From contig NZ_CM001844.1 in assembly GCF_000384965.1 (NCBI RefSeq), positions 62,001-126,000 on the forward strand: a stretch of 64,000 bases of DNA, in the 5' to 3' direction. The stretch is from Bartonella bovis 91-4 (GTDB lineage Bacteria > Pseudomonadota > Alphaproteobacteria > Rhizobiales > Rhizobiaceae). Shown here piece after piece: positions 9,447-20,338 of this stretch (its first letter is position 1; every line of letters starts with the position of its first letter). Under the pieces are notes generated by a model. It did not search any database. It was not told the DNA's origin and saw nothing but the letters and a program-made list of their open reading frames with translations. A program made the position numbers and the translations under genes.

Positions 9447-10169
9447 CTAAACTTCATGAAAACGATAACCTACACCATAAAGTGTTTCAATCATTGCAAA
9501 ATCGTCATCCACTTGTTTAAATTTTTTACGCAAACGTTTAATATGGCTATCAATGGTACGATCATCTACGTAGACTTGATCATTATAAGCGGCATCCATT
9601 AAAGCATCACGACTTTTAACAACTCCCGGTCGTTGTGCTAAAGTTTGGAGAATCAAAAATTCTGTGACTGTTAATATAACAGGTCTGTTTTTCCATGTAC
9701 AGGTGTGGCGTTCTTGATCCATGATGAGATCTCCGCGTTTAAGAGAAGAGGCAGGTGATGTTCCTGTTAGAAGCGATTGATTGCGAGCGTTTGAACGACG
9801 TAAAATAGCTTTTACTCGCTCAATGAGAAGACGTTGAGAAAAGGGTTTGGTGATAAAATCGTCAGCACCCATTTTAAGCCCAAAAAGTTCATCAATTTCA
9901 TCATCTTTAGATGTAAGAAAAATAACTGGGATATCAGATTTCTGACGCAGTCGGCGCAAAAGTTCCATTCCATCCATTCGTGGCATTTTTATATCAAAAA
10001 TAGCTAGATGAGGGGGATGTAGCGTTAAGCCTTTAAGCGCAGATGCTCCATCTGTATAGCTTTCAACCCGATAGCCTTCTGTTTCAAGTGCAAAAGATAA
10101 GGATGTCAAAATATTGCGATCATCATCAACAAGTACAATCGTTTGAGTGATTGCTGGAGTATCCTTCAT
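9447..10169 (-). CDS. batR: Response regulator BatR (ChvI family)
   Basis: This is an OmpR/PhoB-type response regulator. The receiver domain has the acidic pair VDDD near residues 14-17, the phosphorylated Asp near 59 ([10 protein letters not shown]), the Thr of FLTS and the Lys of ITKPF. A winged-helix DNA-binding domain follows ([17 protein letters not shown], then YGVGYRF), giving 240 residues in all. It is the first gene of the batR-batS operon. BatR is a known direct activator of virB/bep virulence genes in Bartonella. In related rhizobia pckA is divergent upstream of chvI; here about 900 bases without a gene take its place. Confidence 0.94.
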   Translation of the reverse strand: MKDTPAITQTIVLVDDDRNILTSLSFALETEGYRVESYTDGASALKGLTLHPPHLAIFDIKMPRMDGMELLRRLRQKSDIPVIFLTSKDDEIDELFGLKMGADDFITKPFSQRLLIERVKAILRRSNARNQSLLTGTSPASSLKRGDLIMDQERHTCTWKNRPVILTVTEFLILQTLAQRPGVVKSRDALMDAAYNDQVYVDDRTIDSHIKRLRKKFKQVDDDFAMIETLYGVGYRFHEV

Positions 10170-11077
10170 AGCTTTTTAGACCTTTCTATCGCTGTGGCAG
10201 AAAATCGCCCATAGCTGTTATATGAGAGTTCGTATTTTTTTTGCAAAACAAATATGGTACAAATTGTGGCAAAGTAAAATACATTTCGTCTTAATGGTAA
10301 AGACTATTTTTTCTTTGCAGTTTTGTAATGCGTTTTTGCTTAGTTAGGATTCCTTCACTTAGTGTAAGTTTTCATTAAGGCGTTTTTTATAAAATCTATC
10401 ATTTTTGTATCGAAGAAATGAAAGAGTTCATTTTTAATGGTTGGAGTTTATAAAATGCACTTAATCTATTTTGACAGTATGGTGATATAGGGGAAAAAGG
10501 TGAGCTATTAAAGATACGCTGTTATTATACGAAAGAAAATTGTAAAAGGATTTTAAATTTTTCTAAAATTATTGACCAATATTAGGTAATTGTGAACACA
10601 AAGAAAACAATCTTTAAGGTTGCACTTAATAATTTTCAGTTTGGTGCAGAAAAAATCGATTTTAGATTGAAAGTTACAAGATTATTTTGACCAGAGAAGT
10701 TAAACATTAAGGAAACGCTTAAAAAAGTGGTTTTAATCGTTTGTAATTCGTGTGATATTTTTTCTGTTAGGTTGTCCAATCATAAGAATTACAAATCTGC
10801 TGCTAAACAAGGTTAAAGTCTAAATAAAGTCTTATGGAAAAGGGCTATAAAATATGTTCATTTTTGAGACGAAGGGACCAATGGTAAAGCCGTTTGATAA
10901 ATTATTCGAGCAAATATTATGCATATTCCTGATATTAAATCGGATATAATAGAAATGACGAGAATCTCTCTATTTTTTGTTTTTTATGATAGATTATGGA
11001 CCTTCAAATAGTGCTTTAAAAAAATTAAGAAGCATAAAAATCTATATTTTTATCGTATCATATGACTCTGCAAAAGT
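10170..11077. other. Long AT-rich spacer upstream of batR
   Basis: About 900 bases with stops in all frames and no recognisable gene or tRNA. The batR promoter should lie near its left end. In many Rhizobiales this is where pckA would be; I could not read any PEP carboxykinase motif in it. Confidence 0.5.
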
Positions 11078-11599
11078 TTATTGAGAAGCATCTAGCTTAG
11101 AAGACGTAGCTCCTATAGCATCTACGAAAAAGTCAACATTAATTGCACCAGCTTTCTCAAATGTTAACTTTGCATTGATTTTATTGCCTTGTTGAAATGG
11201 CTGTGAAAGTCCTATAAACATGATATGGTTGCCACCGGGTTTCAATATGATCTCACCATTGCCTGGAATTTCAATGCCATTGAGCAGTTTTTTCATTTGC
11301 ATAATATTATTAACTGCCGTCATAGAATGAATTTCTGTTTCTTGTACTCCATCCATTGAAATAGCAATTAATCGGTCAGGAGTATTACCGTGATTAATGA
11401 TATGAAGATAACCACTACCAACTTTTGCACTTTTAAGTGTTGCTCGTGTCCAGGGATAAATGATTTCTAAGTCGCCAAGTTTGTATTGGTTAACATTTGC
11501 AATTGCAGGCAGAGCTATAAAGGCAAAAATAAAAGTATACAAGATGCAGATAATAATAGTTTTAAATGCATATTGTGTATAAGTAATGTGTGTGTCCAT
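11078..11599 (-). CDS. Periplasmic copper chaperone PCu(A)C family protein
   Basis: PCu(A)C (DUF461) proteins are periplasmic Cu(I) carriers that help load the CuA site of cytochrome c oxidase. The metal motif is visible as HSM (His about 91, Met about 93), then Met near 100/102 and HIM (His about 125, Met about 127). This is the family's H-x-M...H-x-M pattern. Residues 1-35 form a signal peptide ending in ALPAIANVN. I chose ATG 11599 because GGAG lies six bases before it; a longer frame to 11692 adds 31 residues without family support. It stands alone, with no Sco or oxidase gene nearby. Confidence 0.85.
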   Translation of the reverse strand: MDTHITYTQYAFKTIIICILYTFIFAFIALPAIANVNQYKLGDLEIIYPWTRATLKSAKVGSGYLHIINHGNTPDRLIAISMDGVQETEIHSMTAVNNIMQMKKLLNGIEIPGNGEIILKPGGNHIMFIGLSQPFQQGNKINAKLTFEKAGAINVDFFVDAIGATSSKLDASQ

Positions 11600-12383
11600 A
11601 AAATTCTCCATTTTGGGACGTGGTGTTATTGTTGGGTGGTTTTCATTTAATAAACTCATCTTAATTTTTAGTACAATCTTCACATGTATCAATAAAAGAT
11701 AATATTGCGCAAATTATGTTGGTGTGAATGATTAAGAAAAAGGAAGGGATGCGCACATATTAACTAAAGAGGTAAAAAAATTCAAAATAATCAGAGAAAA
11801 ATAAGTTAGGGAGTACATAAGAATTAAGAGTTTTGCTTTTTCAAAGATAAGTTTAATTCTATAAGAGGTGAAAATACTTATGTCTATTAATTGAGTCTGT
11901 TTTGTTGTAGCCAATATAAAATCTATTTAAGCCCGATTGGAAATATTTGATGTAAACTTATTGTGTACGAAGAATGCTTTTACAAACTTTTTCTTGAATA
12001 TTTTAAGTTACTATGAGAAATAAAGGCTAAAAAAGTAGAACAATTATTCTTATTCCTTCAAGTTTTATAGGCGTAATTTACAGCTTTGTGAGAGATATGC
12101 TATTGTACTTGTCTTAGTTGTAGAAATATATTTTAGCGAAGATATTAAGAGTACGAATGCTTATTTAAATTTAAAGAAAATTTTTATTTTAGAAATATTT
12201 CTCTCGTTATTCTCTTGTAGGGGTAAAAAGCTGTTCTTATATACGAATTAACAAGACTTGTGATGATTCTCGAGTTATCGTTTATAGTATTGAAATCAAA
12301 AACAGGCTTTAAATGTGATAAGGAGCTGTCTTGGAAAGATGCTTGATAAAGGTTTAGACAGCTTGCTGAATGGAGATTAAAAT
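11600..12383. other. Spacer between the copper chaperone gene and dnaK
   Basis: About 780 bases without a gene. The functional content I can support is the heat-shock-type promoter at 12214-12245 that should drive dnaK. A 60-codon minus-strand frame at 11732-11914 has no recognisable domain and is probably chance. Confidence 0.5.
12214..12245 (+). promoter_or_regulatory. Heat-shock (RpoH) promoter of dnaK
   Basis: CTTG at 12214-12217, an 18-base spacer and CTTATATACG at 12236-12245 match the alphaproteobacterial sigma-32 consensus CTTG-N17/18-CYTATNTNNG at every defined position. It lies 139 bases before the dnaK start and points toward it. No CIRCE element accompanies it, which fits RpoH rather than HrcA control of dnaK. 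Confidence 0.68.
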
Positions 12384-14279
12384 ATGGCAAAAGTAATTGG
12401 TATTGATTTGGGGACAACCAACTCCTGTATTGCTGTCATGGACGGCAAAAATGCAAAGGTCATTGAAAATTCAGAAGGAACGCGCACTACACCTTCTGTT
12501 GTTGCTTTTACCGATAGTGGTGAGCGGCTTGTTGGACAACCTGCTAAACGGCAAGCGGTTACTAACCCTGAAGGAACGGTTTTTGCGGTTAAACGTCTGA
12601 TAGGGCGCCGCTTTGATGATCCTATGGTTGAAAAAGATAAAGCGCTTGTACCTTATAAAATTGTTAAAGGTGACAATGGTGATGCATGGGTTGAAGAAGC
12701 AGGGAAGAAATATTCTCCATCGCAGATTTCAGCAATGATTTTGCAGAAAATGAAAGAAACTGCAGAATCTTATTTAGGCGAAAAAGTTGAACAAGTGGTT
12801 ATTACTGTTCCTGCCTATTTTAATGATGCGCAACGTCAAGCGACCAAAGATGCTGGTAAAATTGCTGGGCTTGAAGTTTTGCGAATCATTAATGAACCTA
12901 CAGCTGCTGCTTTAGCTTATGGTTTAGATAAGAAGGACGGAAAAACTATTGCAGTTTATGACCTTGGAGGTGGTACGTTTGATATTTCTGTTCTTGAAAT
13001 TGGGGATGGTGTTTTTGAAGTTAAATCAACCAATGGGGATACATTCTTAGGTGGTGAAGACTTCGATATGCGTTTGGTTAGCTATTTTTCGGATGAATTC
13101 AAGAAAGAACATGGGATTGATCTGAAAAATGATAAACTGGCTTTGCAGCGCTTAAAAGAAGCAGCAGAAAAAGCGAAAATTGAGCTGTCTTCTTCACAGC
13201 AAACTGAGGTTAATTTACCATTTATCACAGCAGATCAATCTGGTCCTAAGCATTTAACGATGAAATTAACCAGAGCGAAGTTTGAATCATTAGTGGAAGA
13301 TTTGATTCAGCGCACTATTGAGCCTTGTAAAGCTGCGTTAAAAGATGCGGGCTTAAGTGCTGGTGAAATTGATGAAGTCGTTTTGGTAGGTGGTATGACC
13401 CGTATGCCAAAAATTCAAGAAGTGGTGCAAAGCTTCTTCGGTAAAGATCCACATAAAGGCGTTAATCCCGATGAAGTTGTGGCTATGGGTGCTGCTATCC
13501 AAGGGGGGGTATTGCAAGGAGATGTAAAAGATGTATTGCTTTTAGATGTTACACCTTTGTCTTTGGGTATTGAAACACTAGGTGGGGTATTTACACGTTT
13601 AATTGAACGCAATACCACCATTCCGACTAAAAAATCGCAAACTTTTTCAACAGCTGATGACAATCAAAATGCTGTCACTATTCGTGTTTTTCAAGGTGAA
13701 CGCGAGATGGCTAATGATAACAAGTTATTAGCTCAGTTTGATCTTGTTGGTATTCCACCGGCACCGCGTGGTGTTCCTCAGATTGAGGTTACTTTTGATA
13801 TTGATGCAAATGGTATTGTGAATGTTTCAGCCAAGGATAAAGGTACTGGCAAGGAACATCAGATTCGTATTCAAGCATCAGGTGGTTTAAGTGATGCCGA
13901 CATTGAGAATATGGTCAAAGATGCAGAAGCACACGCTGCTGAAGACAAAAAGCGTCGTGAAAGTGTTGAAACAAGAAATCAGGCAGAAGCTCTTGTCCAT
14001 TCAACTGAAAAATCTTTAGCTGAATATGGTGATAAGGTATCGCCTGAAGATAAAGGTCAGATTGAAGCAGCAATGACTGATTTAAAGACTGCGCTTGAGG
14101 GCACTGATACTGAAGAGGTAACAGTAAAGATGCAAAAATTAGCAGAAGTTAGTATAAAGCTTGGACAAGCTATGTATGAAGCTTCAGAAACAGCAGAAAA
14201 GGCTGATACTGAAACAGATGCAAAAAATGATGATGTTGTTGATGCTGATTTTGAAGAAGTTAATGATCAAAAGAAATAG
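12384..14279 (+). CDS. dnaK: Molecular chaperone DnaK (Hsp70)
   Basis: This is the ATP-dependent chaperone at the centre of the DnaK-DnaJ-GrpE system. It shows the Hsp70 signatures GIDLGTTNS at the N terminus, [16 protein letters not shown] [10 protein letters not shown] near residue 195, and [14 protein letters not shown] near residue 335. A substrate-binding beta domain follows, then a helical lid with an acidic tail ending in [15 protein letters not shown]. At 631 residues it has the usual length. The start follows GGAG (12371-12374). A hairpin terminator at 14307-14342 separates it from dnaJ, so read-through or a separate promoter must supply dnaJ. Confidence 0.98.
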   Translation: MAKVIGIDLGTTNSCIAVMDGKNAKVIENSEGTRTTPSVVAFTDSGERLVGQPAKRQAVTNPEGTVFAVKRLIGRRFDDPMVEKDKALVPYKIVKGDNGDAWVEEAGKKYSPSQISAMILQKMKETAESYLGEKVEQVVITVPAYFNDAQRQATKDAGKIAGLEVLRIINEPTAAALAYGLDKKDGKTIAVYDLGGGTFDISVLEIGDGVFEVKSTNGDTFLGGEDFDMRLVSYFSDEFKKEHGIDLKNDKLALQRLKEAAEKAKIELSSSQQTEVNLPFITADQSGPKHLTMKLTRAKFESLVEDLIQRTIEPCKAALKDAGLSAGEIDEVVLVGGMTRMPKIQEVVQSFFGKDPHKGVNPDEVVAMGAAIQGGVLQGDVKDVLLLDVTPLSLGIETLGGVFTRLIERNTTIPTKKSQTFSTADDNQNAVTIRVFQGEREMANDNKLLAQFDLVGIPPAPRGVPQIEVTFDIDANGIVNVSAKDKGTGKEHQIRIQASGGLSDADIENMVKDAEAHAAEDKKRRESVETRNQAEALVHSTEKSLAEYGDKVSPEDKGQIEAAMTDLKTALEGTDTEEVTVKMQKLAEVSIKLGQAMYEASETAEKADTETDAKNDDVVDADFEEVNDQKK

Positions 14280-14306
14280 TTGAAGCAAATGTATTTATAA
14301 GTTAAT

Positions 14307-14342
14307 AAACCCGGCCTGTGAAATATAAGGCTGGGTTTTATT
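14307..14342 (+). terminator. Rho-independent terminator between dnaK and dnaJ
   Basis: The arms AAACCCGGCCT (14307-14317) and AGGCTGGGTTT (14328-14338) form an 11-bp stem with one G-U pair, followed by a short T-rich tail. It lies 28 bases after the dnaK stop and may make dnaJ less abundant than dnaK. Confidence 0.75.
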
Positions 14343-14439
14343 GTTTGGGAGCAAATTATAACTCTGTTGTTTAAAGAATGTAGATTGAAATAAATATTAT
14401 CTTTGAGATGGATGACGGAAAATTTATCAGGAATACATG

Positions 14440-15570
14440 ATGAAAGTTGATTATTATGAAATTCTCGGCGTAACGCGTGGATGTGATGATAAAAAGCTGA
14501 AATCTGCTTTTCGTAAGCTGGCAATGCAATATCATCCTGATCGTAATCCAGGGGATAAAGAAGCGGAACAGAAATTCAAAGAAATTGGCGAAGCCTATGA
14601 AGTTTTGAAAGATCCTCAAAAGCGGGCTGCTTATGATCGATTTGGTCATGCTGCTTTTGAAAATGGTGGTCGTGAAGGAGCTAGTCCGTTTGGTGGTGGA
14701 TTTGCTGATATTTTTGAAGATTTTTTTGGCGAAATCATGGGCGGTGGGCATCGTAAACGTAGTGATGGCCGTGAACGTGGTGCAGACCTAAGTTATAATA
14801 TGGAAGTGACATTAGAAGAAGCATTTGCAGGTAAAACGGCGCAAATTAATATTCCCACTTCCATTGTGTGTGATTCTTGTGAGGGATCGGGAGCAAAAAA
14901 AGGTTCTAAACCACAAACCTGTGGGACTTGTTATGGGGCTGGACGTGTGCGTGCTGCACAAGGTTTTTTTTCCATTGAACGAACATGTCCACTCTGTCAT
15001 GGTCGTGGTGAAATCATAACGGATCCATGTTCAAGATGCCGTGGTACAAGGCGGGTGGAAGCAAACCGTTCATTGCGGGTGAATATTCCAGCGGGTATTG
15101 AAGATGGTACTCGTGTTCGTCTTTCTGGTGAAGGTGATGCTGGAACTCGTGGAGGTCCTGCAGGTGATCTTTATATTTTTCTTTCCATTAAACCGCATGA
15201 ATTTTTTCAGCGGGATGGGGCAGATCTTCATTGTCGTGTACCTATTTCAATGATTACGGCTGCATTAGGAGGAGAGTTTGAGGTTTCTGATCTTGATGGT
15301 GTCAAAGCACGAGTAAAAGTTCCAGAAGGCACACAAAATGGGCATCAATTCCGCCTTAAAGGTAAAGGAATGCCTACGTTACGCCAACAAACAAGGGGTG
15401 ATCTTTATATCCATATCACTATTGAAACACCACAAAAATTGACGCAAAAACAACGTGAATTGTTGCAAGAATTTGATAAGCTTTCAAATCATGAAAATTC
15501 ACCACAATCACACGGTTTTTTTTCACGTATGAAAGAATTTTTTGAAAATATTGCTGGTCAAAATTTATAG
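14440..15570 (+). CDS. dnaJ: Co-chaperone DnaJ (Hsp40)
   Basis: DnaJ delivers unfolded proteins to DnaK and stimulates its ATPase. The J domain carries YHPDRN (HPD loop near residue 31). A Gly/Phe-rich linker follows ([21 protein letters not shown]), then four zinc-finger repeats: [24 protein letters not shown] and a degenerate CSRCRGTR. Two C-terminal beta domains complete the type I architecture. Tandem ATGs occur at 14437 and 14440; I use the second. The final Cys repeat lacks the last Gly but keeps both zinc Cys. A complex hairpin region follows the stop. Confidence 0.97.
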   Translation: MKVDYYEILGVTRGCDDKKLKSAFRKLAMQYHPDRNPGDKEAEQKFKEIGEAYEVLKDPQKRAAYDRFGHAAFENGGREGASPFGGGFADIFEDFFGEIMGGGHRKRSDGRERGADLSYNMEVTLEEAFAGKTAQINIPTSIVCDSCEGSGAKKGSKPQTCGTCYGAGRVRAAQGFFSIERTCPLCHGRGEIITDPCSRCRGTRRVEANRSLRVNIPAGIEDGTRVRLSGEGDAGTRGGPAGDLYIFLSIKPHEFFQRDGADLHCRVPISMITAALGGEFEVSDLDGVKARVKVPEGTQNGHQFRLKGKGMPTLRQQTRGDLYIHITIETPQKLTQKQRELLQEFDKLSNHENSPQSHGFFSRMKEFFENIAGQNL

Positions 15571-16325
15571 ATAGACATAGCAAAGGAATGATAAAAAGTA
15601 CACGTGAATGTTCTGAATAAATTTGTCAGAACATTCTAAAATCAGTTAACTGACAATTTTTTTGTAATTATAATCTCTAAAGTATTTATACAGGGTTGTT
15701 TTAGAAAATATGAAAATGGCCAATCCTTTGCCTAAGGTTAAGGATGATCAACATAATTTCATGATAAAAATTAAAAATCTTAAAAGGTAGACGTAGAGAT
15801 CAAAAACAATCTTTTTGAAATGGTTAGTTTTTACACAAAAATCACTAAAGCTTGAATTCCATTAAACAATGTGTAATCAGTGGTGAAATAACGCATTTAT
15901 GTATTAGGGATTATTACACGGTTTCCGAATCGTTTTCTTGATTGGTGATATGGCAATCAATTGCATTATAGGAAATACACTTCCTCCATAAAACCATAAT
16001 TTTTTTACAAGCTATTTTTATTAAAGGCGTTATTATATGGTTTAATCAGTAATCATATAACATTTCTCAAAAAATTTTCTATATTATCCTAGCACTTTTT
16101 ATAAAGTAAGATTATAAAACGGTAATATTTTTTGTTCCTCTTTTAAAACACTCCAGTATCGGTAATTGCTTAAGGTACATTTATCTAGTTTCATTTATTG
16201 TAAACGAAATTTTGAAAAGAATCAGATGATTTTTAAGAGTTGAATAGAGAAGAATGTATTTTGAATCTGTTTTCATTTTCTAAACTTTATAAAAGAGGGC
16301 AAAAAATGATGAGGAGACTCTTTTG
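15571..16325. other. Spacer between dnaJ and argB
   Basis: About 750 bases without a gene. The first 100 bases hold the overlapping hairpins described at 15606-15663. The rest is AT-rich. A 26-codon frame starting at 15710 (MKMANPLPKVKDD) is too short to support. Just before argB there is a good ribosome binding site (GAGGAG at 16311-16316). Confidence 0.5.
15606..15663 (+). terminator. Terminator with an alternative hairpin after dnaJ
   Basis: A perfect 11-bp hairpin is formed by GAATGTTCTGA (15606-15616) and TCAGAACATTC (15626-15636). The right arm overlaps the left arm of a second stem, TTGTCAG (15623-15629) with CTGACAA (15650-15656). That second stem runs straight into seven T residues (15657-15663). 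The second stem is a rho-independent terminator; the first would compete with it. A 12-base palindrome (TCAGTTAACTGA, 15642-15653) lies inside. Confidence 0.6.
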
Positions 16326-17231
16326 ATGGGTGATATTGCAAATACTGCCGCAGATGTTTTCGAAAAACAGGCAGCGTTTTTGTCATCTGCTTTGCCTTAC
16401 ATGCAAAAATATGAAAATAAAACGGTTGTTGTAAAATATGGCGGACATGCTATGGGTGATCCTGCTTTAGGGCGGGCATTTGCACGTGATATTGCTTTGC
16501 TGAAACAATCAGGCATTAATCCTGTTGTAGTTCACGGGGGTGGCCCTCAAATTGCTGAGATTTTGAAGAAAATGGGTATCGAATCGCGATTTGAGAATGG
16601 TTTACGCGTAACTGATGAAAAAATCGTTGAAGTAGTTGAGATGGTTTTAGCAGGCTCAATCAATAAAGAGATTGTAGCTCTCATCAATGCTGAAGGAGAA
16701 TGGGCAATTGGTCTTTGTGGCAAAGATGGTAATATGGTTTTTGCTGAAAAAGCTTATAAGACTATAATTGACCCTAATTCGCATATTGAACGTGTTTTGG
16801 ATTTAGGATTTGTTGGTGAACCTGTTGAAATTGATCGAACATTACTAGATCTGTTAGCGCGTTCTGAAATGATTCCGGTACTTGCTCCAGTTGCTCCGGG
16901 CCGCGACGGTAAAACTTATAATATTAATGCTGATATTTTTGCTGGGGCAATTTCTGGTGCTTTAAAAGCTAAGCGCCTTTTATTTCTAACTGATGTTCCT
17001 GGTGTATTGGATAAAGAGGGTAAAATTTTAAAAGAATTGACAATTTCTGAGGCTGAGCATCTTATCAAAGATGGAACAATTTCAGATGGTATGATTCCAA
17101 AGGTAGAAACTTGTATTGAAGCTATTCAAAATGGTGTGGAAGGTGTAGTTATTTTGAATGGTAAAACACCTCATTCCGTTTTACTTGAACTATTTACCGA
17201 ACATGGAGTTGGGACGCTTATCGTTTCATAA
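16326..17231 (+). CDS. argB: Acetylglutamate kinase
   Basis: ArgB phosphorylates N-acetylglutamate, the second step of arginine synthesis. The amino-acid-kinase fold is clear from [45 protein letters not shown] and [13 protein letters not shown], in 301 residues. ATG 16326 follows GAGGAG at a normal distance; an in-frame TTG one codon earlier is unlikely. No other arg gene is in the window. In other Rhizobiales argB usually follows engB; here dnaJ and a long spacer precede it. The catalytic motifs are intact, so it is probably functional. Confidence 0.95.
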   Translation: MGDIANTAADVFEKQAAFLSSALPYMQKYENKTVVVKYGGHAMGDPALGRAFARDIALLKQSGINPVVVHGGGPQIAEILKKMGIESRFENGLRVTDEKIVEVVEMVLAGSINKEIVALINAEGEWAIGLCGKDGNMVFAEKAYKTIIDPNSHIERVLDLGFVGEPVEIDRTLLDLLARSEMIPVLAPVAPGRDGKTYNINADIFAGAISGALKAKRLLFLTDVPGVLDKEGKILKELTISEAEHLIKDGTISDGMIPKVETCIEAIQNGVEGVVILNGKTPHSVLLELFTEHGVGTLIVS

Positions 17232-17265
17232 AACGTATTGGGATTGATTTAGGATGGAACCTTTC

Positions 17266-18180
17266 ATGGCTGAAAGGCAGCAGTTAAGACGCTTTTTATT
17301 CAGTAAGCAAGAATTAGCATTATTTGTTGCGACAATACTTTGGGGTATTACATTTTTAATTATTCATATTGCAGTACAGTATAGTGGACCACTTTTTTTT
17401 GTGGGATTTCGTTTTATTGTTGCAGCGCTTATATCTGGGCTGATTTTTTGGCGTTCTATGAAAGACGTAACTTTTTATGAAATTTTTGCTGGTATGAGTA
17501 TTGGTTTGGGAATGTTTTTTGGTTACACTCTGCAAACAGCGGGGCTTCAAACTATTCTCAGTAGTCAGTCAGCGTTTATTACTGCGCTTTATGTACCGAT
17601 GGTTCCAATATTGCAATGGATTTTTTTAAAAAAGCTACCCCATTTTGCCAGTTGGATTGGTATTACTTTTACTTTTATCGGACTTGTGTTGGTTTCTGGG
17701 CAAGGATTTAAAGATATTGATTTTTCAAAAGGTGAAATTCTTACTTTACTAGGAGCTTTAGCGATTGCTGGGGAAATTATTCTTATTGGTTTTTTTGCAA
17801 ATAAAGTTGATAGTCGGCGTATAACGGTTATACAGTTATTTTTTGGTGGTGTTTTTTCATTTTTCTGTATGCCTTTAATGGGAGAAAATATTCCTGAATT
17901 TTCGTGGGTTTGGCTAAATGTAGGTTTAAGTTTGGCCCTAATGAGTACGGTAATCCAGTTGACTATGAACTGGGCACAAAGATCTGTCTCACCTACTCGC
18001 GCAACACTTATTTATGCAGGTGAACCTGTCTGGGCTGGTATTGTTGGGCGTTTGGCTGGCGAGCGTTTATCTATTTCGGCATTATTAGGTGGTTTGCTTA
18101 TTATAATTGGGATTGTAATAGCTGAGTTACAACCTACGCAATGGCGTAAAAAGGGCGTAGTGAATAAAAAAATCAATTAA
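17266..18180 (+). CDS. EamA/DMT-family transporter
   Basis: This is a ten-helix inner-membrane protein of the drug/metabolite transporter superfamily, made of two EamA repeats. The first starts at ATILWGITFLIIHIAVQYSGPL and the second around ALAIAGEIILIGFFANKV. The C terminus carries the family stretch TRATLIYAGEPVWAGIVG. Substrates range from amino acids to nucleotides and cannot be read from sequence. I start at ATG 17266, which lies a good distance after AGGA; an ATG at 17254 directly abuts that site. It follows argB by 34 bp and is probably co-transcribed. Confidence 0.85.
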   Translation: MAERQQLRRFLFSKQELALFVATILWGITFLIIHIAVQYSGPLFFVGFRFIVAALISGLIFWRSMKDVTFYEIFAGMSIGLGMFFGYTLQTAGLQTILSSQSAFITALYVPMVPILQWIFLKKLPHFASWIGITFTFIGLVLVSGQGFKDIDFSKGEILTLLGALAIAGEIILIGFFANKVDSRRITVIQLFFGGVFSFFCMPLMGENIPEFSWVWLNVGLSLALMSTVIQLTMNWAQRSVSPTRATLIYAGEPVWAGIVGRLAGERLSISALLGGLLIIIGIVIAELQPTQWRKKGVVNKKIN

Positions 18181-18448
18181 CTTCTTGCCTCCTATATCAA
18201 TTCTTTCTTATGACGATTTTTTTGAATAGAGTCAGTTTATTGAAAGTGCGTAGAGTTTATAATTGGTAAAAACAAAAATGGAGAATTTCATATTGGTTGA
18301 TTGTCATTGTAATTGAAGCAAATAAAAATTTAATCTTTGTTCAAGTTAAGGGGGTTACAAGTGATCTTCACCTCCATTCTTTTAAAGGTTTTCAAGAATA
18401 TATAATTGGTCTTTGCGTTTTGCGCTATTCTTTGCTAAATCGCCTTGT

Positions 18449-20254
18449 ATGACAATAGATCGCAATTATATCCGTAATTTTTCCATTGTGGCACATATCG
18501 ATCATGGAAAGTCAACTTTGGCTGATCGCTTGATTCAAATGACAGGTGGCCTTGAGACACGAGAGATGAAAGATCAAGTGCTCGATTCTATGGATATTGA
18601 GCGCGAACGTGGGATTACTATTAAAGCACAAACAGTGCGTTTGCATTATAAAGCAAAGAATGGTGAAACATATATCTTAAATCTTATTGATACGCCTGGC
18701 CATGTTGATTTTGCTTATGAGGTATCACGCTCACTAGCGGCTTGTGAAGGTTCATTATTGGTTGTGGATGCAAGTCAGGGAGTAGAAGCGCAAACGTTGG
18801 CAAATGTTTACCAGGCCATTGATAATAATCACGAATTGGTTGTTGTGCTCAATAAGGTGGATCTTCCAGCTGCAGAACCTGAGCGTATTAAAGAGCAAAT
18901 AGAAGATGTAATTGGTATCGATGCATCTGGAGCGTTAGAAATATCGGCAAAAACAGGTTTAGGTGTTGTGGATGTTTTAGAAGCAATTGTTATGCAACTG
19001 CCTCCTCCACACGTTGGCGATGTTACAAAGCCATTAAAAGCAATGCTAGTTGACAGTTGGTATGATGTTTATCTTGGTGTTGTTGTTTTGGTGCGGGTAA
19101 TTGATGGTGTGTTAAAAAAAGGTCAGATCATTCGTATGATGGGCACAGGAGCAAAATATCCCGTTGAACGAGTTGGAGTGTTCACTCCAAAAATGATACA
19201 GGTTGATGAATTAGGGCCAGGAGAGATCGGTTTTATAACTGCTTCTATTAAAGAAGTTGCTGATACGCGAGTTGGGGATACTATAACTGAAGAACGCCGC
19301 CCTTGTGAAGATATGTTACTTGGTTTTAAACCTGCTCAACCGGTTGTCTTTTGTGGTCTTTTTCCAATCGATGCAGCTCATTTTGAAGATTTACGTGCAG
19401 CTATGGGAAAATTGCGTTTAAATGATGCGAGCTTTTCTTTTGAGATGGAAACATCGGCTGCTTTGGGTTTTGGTTTTCGTTGTGGCTTTTTAGGGCTGCT
19501 TCATCTTGAAATTATTCAAGAACGATTAGAGCGCGAATTTAATTTGGATTTAATTGCAACAGCACCTTCTGTTGTTTATCGCATGCATATGACTAATGGT
19601 TCTATTGAGGAATTGCACAATCCGGCTGATATGCCTGATAGTGTTAAAATTATTTCCATTGAAGAGCCGTGGATTCGTGCGACAATTATGACACCTGATA
19701 ATTATCTTGGAGCAATTTTAGAACTTTGCCAAGAACGACGTGGGGTGCAAGTTAGTTTGTCATATGTTGGGACACGTGCCATAGTAACGTATGATTTACC
19801 TCTCAATGAAGTGGTTTTCGATTTTTATGATCGATTAAAGTCAATTTCAAAGGGATATGCTTCTTTTGATTATCAGATAATTGATTATGCTGAAGGTGAT
19901 TTGGTTAAAATGTCTATTTTAGTCAATGGAGAACCTATTGATGCATTGTCGATGCTTGTACACCGCACTATAGCGGAAAAACGTGGGCGTTCTATGTGCG
20001 AAAAACTTAAAGATCTTATTCCTCAACATATGTTTCAGATTCCAATTCAAGCAGCAATTGGTAGTAAAATTATTGCACGTGAAACAATTCGTGCTTTACG
20101 CAAAGATGTGACAGCAAAATGTTATGGTGGTGACATTACCCGTAAGCGTAAATTGTTAGAAAAACAAAAAGAAGGCAAAAAGCGCATGCGTCAGTTTGGG
20201 AAGGTAGAAATTCCGCAGTCAGCCTTTATTCAAGCACTTAAAATGAGTAAGTAA
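18449..20254 (+). CDS. lepA: Elongation factor 4 (LepA)
   Basis: LepA is a ribosome-binding GTPase that back-translocates or remodels stalled ribosomes. The 601-residue protein has the G motifs AHIDHGKST (G1), GITI (G2), DTPGHVDF (G3), NKVDLP (G4) and SAKTGLGV (G5). Beta-barrel and EF-G-like domains follow, with the LepA-specific C terminus ending in [16 protein letters not shown]. The start [20 protein letters not shown] is the family norm; an upstream TTG in the same frame adds twelve residues without support. It is convergent with dapD, with an 8-bp inverted repeat between them. Confidence 0.97.
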   Translation: MTIDRNYIRNFSIVAHIDHGKSTLADRLIQMTGGLETREMKDQVLDSMDIERERGITIKAQTVRLHYKAKNGETYILNLIDTPGHVDFAYEVSRSLAACEGSLLVVDASQGVEAQTLANVYQAIDNNHELVVVLNKVDLPAAEPERIKEQIEDVIGIDASGALEISAKTGLGVVDVLEAIVMQLPPPHVGDVTKPLKAMLVDSWYDVYLGVVVLVRVIDGVLKKGQIIRMMGTGAKYPVERVGVFTPKMIQVDELGPGEIGFITASIKEVADTRVGDTITEERRPCEDMLLGFKPAQPVVFCGLFPIDAAHFEDLRAAMGKLRLNDASFSFEMETSAALGFGFRCGFLGLLHLEIIQERLEREFNLDLIATAPSVVYRMHMTNGSIEELHNPADMPDSVKIISIEEPWIRATIMTPDNYLGAILELCQERRGVQVSLSYVGTRAIVTYDLPLNEVVFDFYDRLKSISKGYASFDYQIIDYAEGDLVKMSILVNGEPIDALSMLVHRTIAEKRGRSMCEKLKDLIPQHMFQIPIQAAIGSKIIARETIRALRKDVTAKCYGGDITRKRKLLEKQKEGKKRMRQFGKVEIPQSAFIQALKMSK

Positions 20255-20256
20255 TT

Positions 20257-20282
20257 TTAAAAGGAAAATGTTAACCTTTTAA
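20257..20282. terminator. Weak bidirectional terminator between lepA and dapD
   Basis: TTAAAAGG (20257-20264) and CCTTTTAA (20275-20282) form an 8-bp stem with a ten-base loop directly after the lepA stop. It lacks a T tract, so termination here is only plausible. Confidence 0.35.
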
Positions 20283-20338
20283 TTGATTTGGCTTTAAACA
20301 TGATGTTTGTCGAAAGGGGATCTTTAAAGTAGCACTTT

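Noticed and set aside
11732..11914. A 60-codon minus-strand frame
   Set aside because: AT-rich composition, no domain, no ribosome binding site; expected by chance in this spacer.
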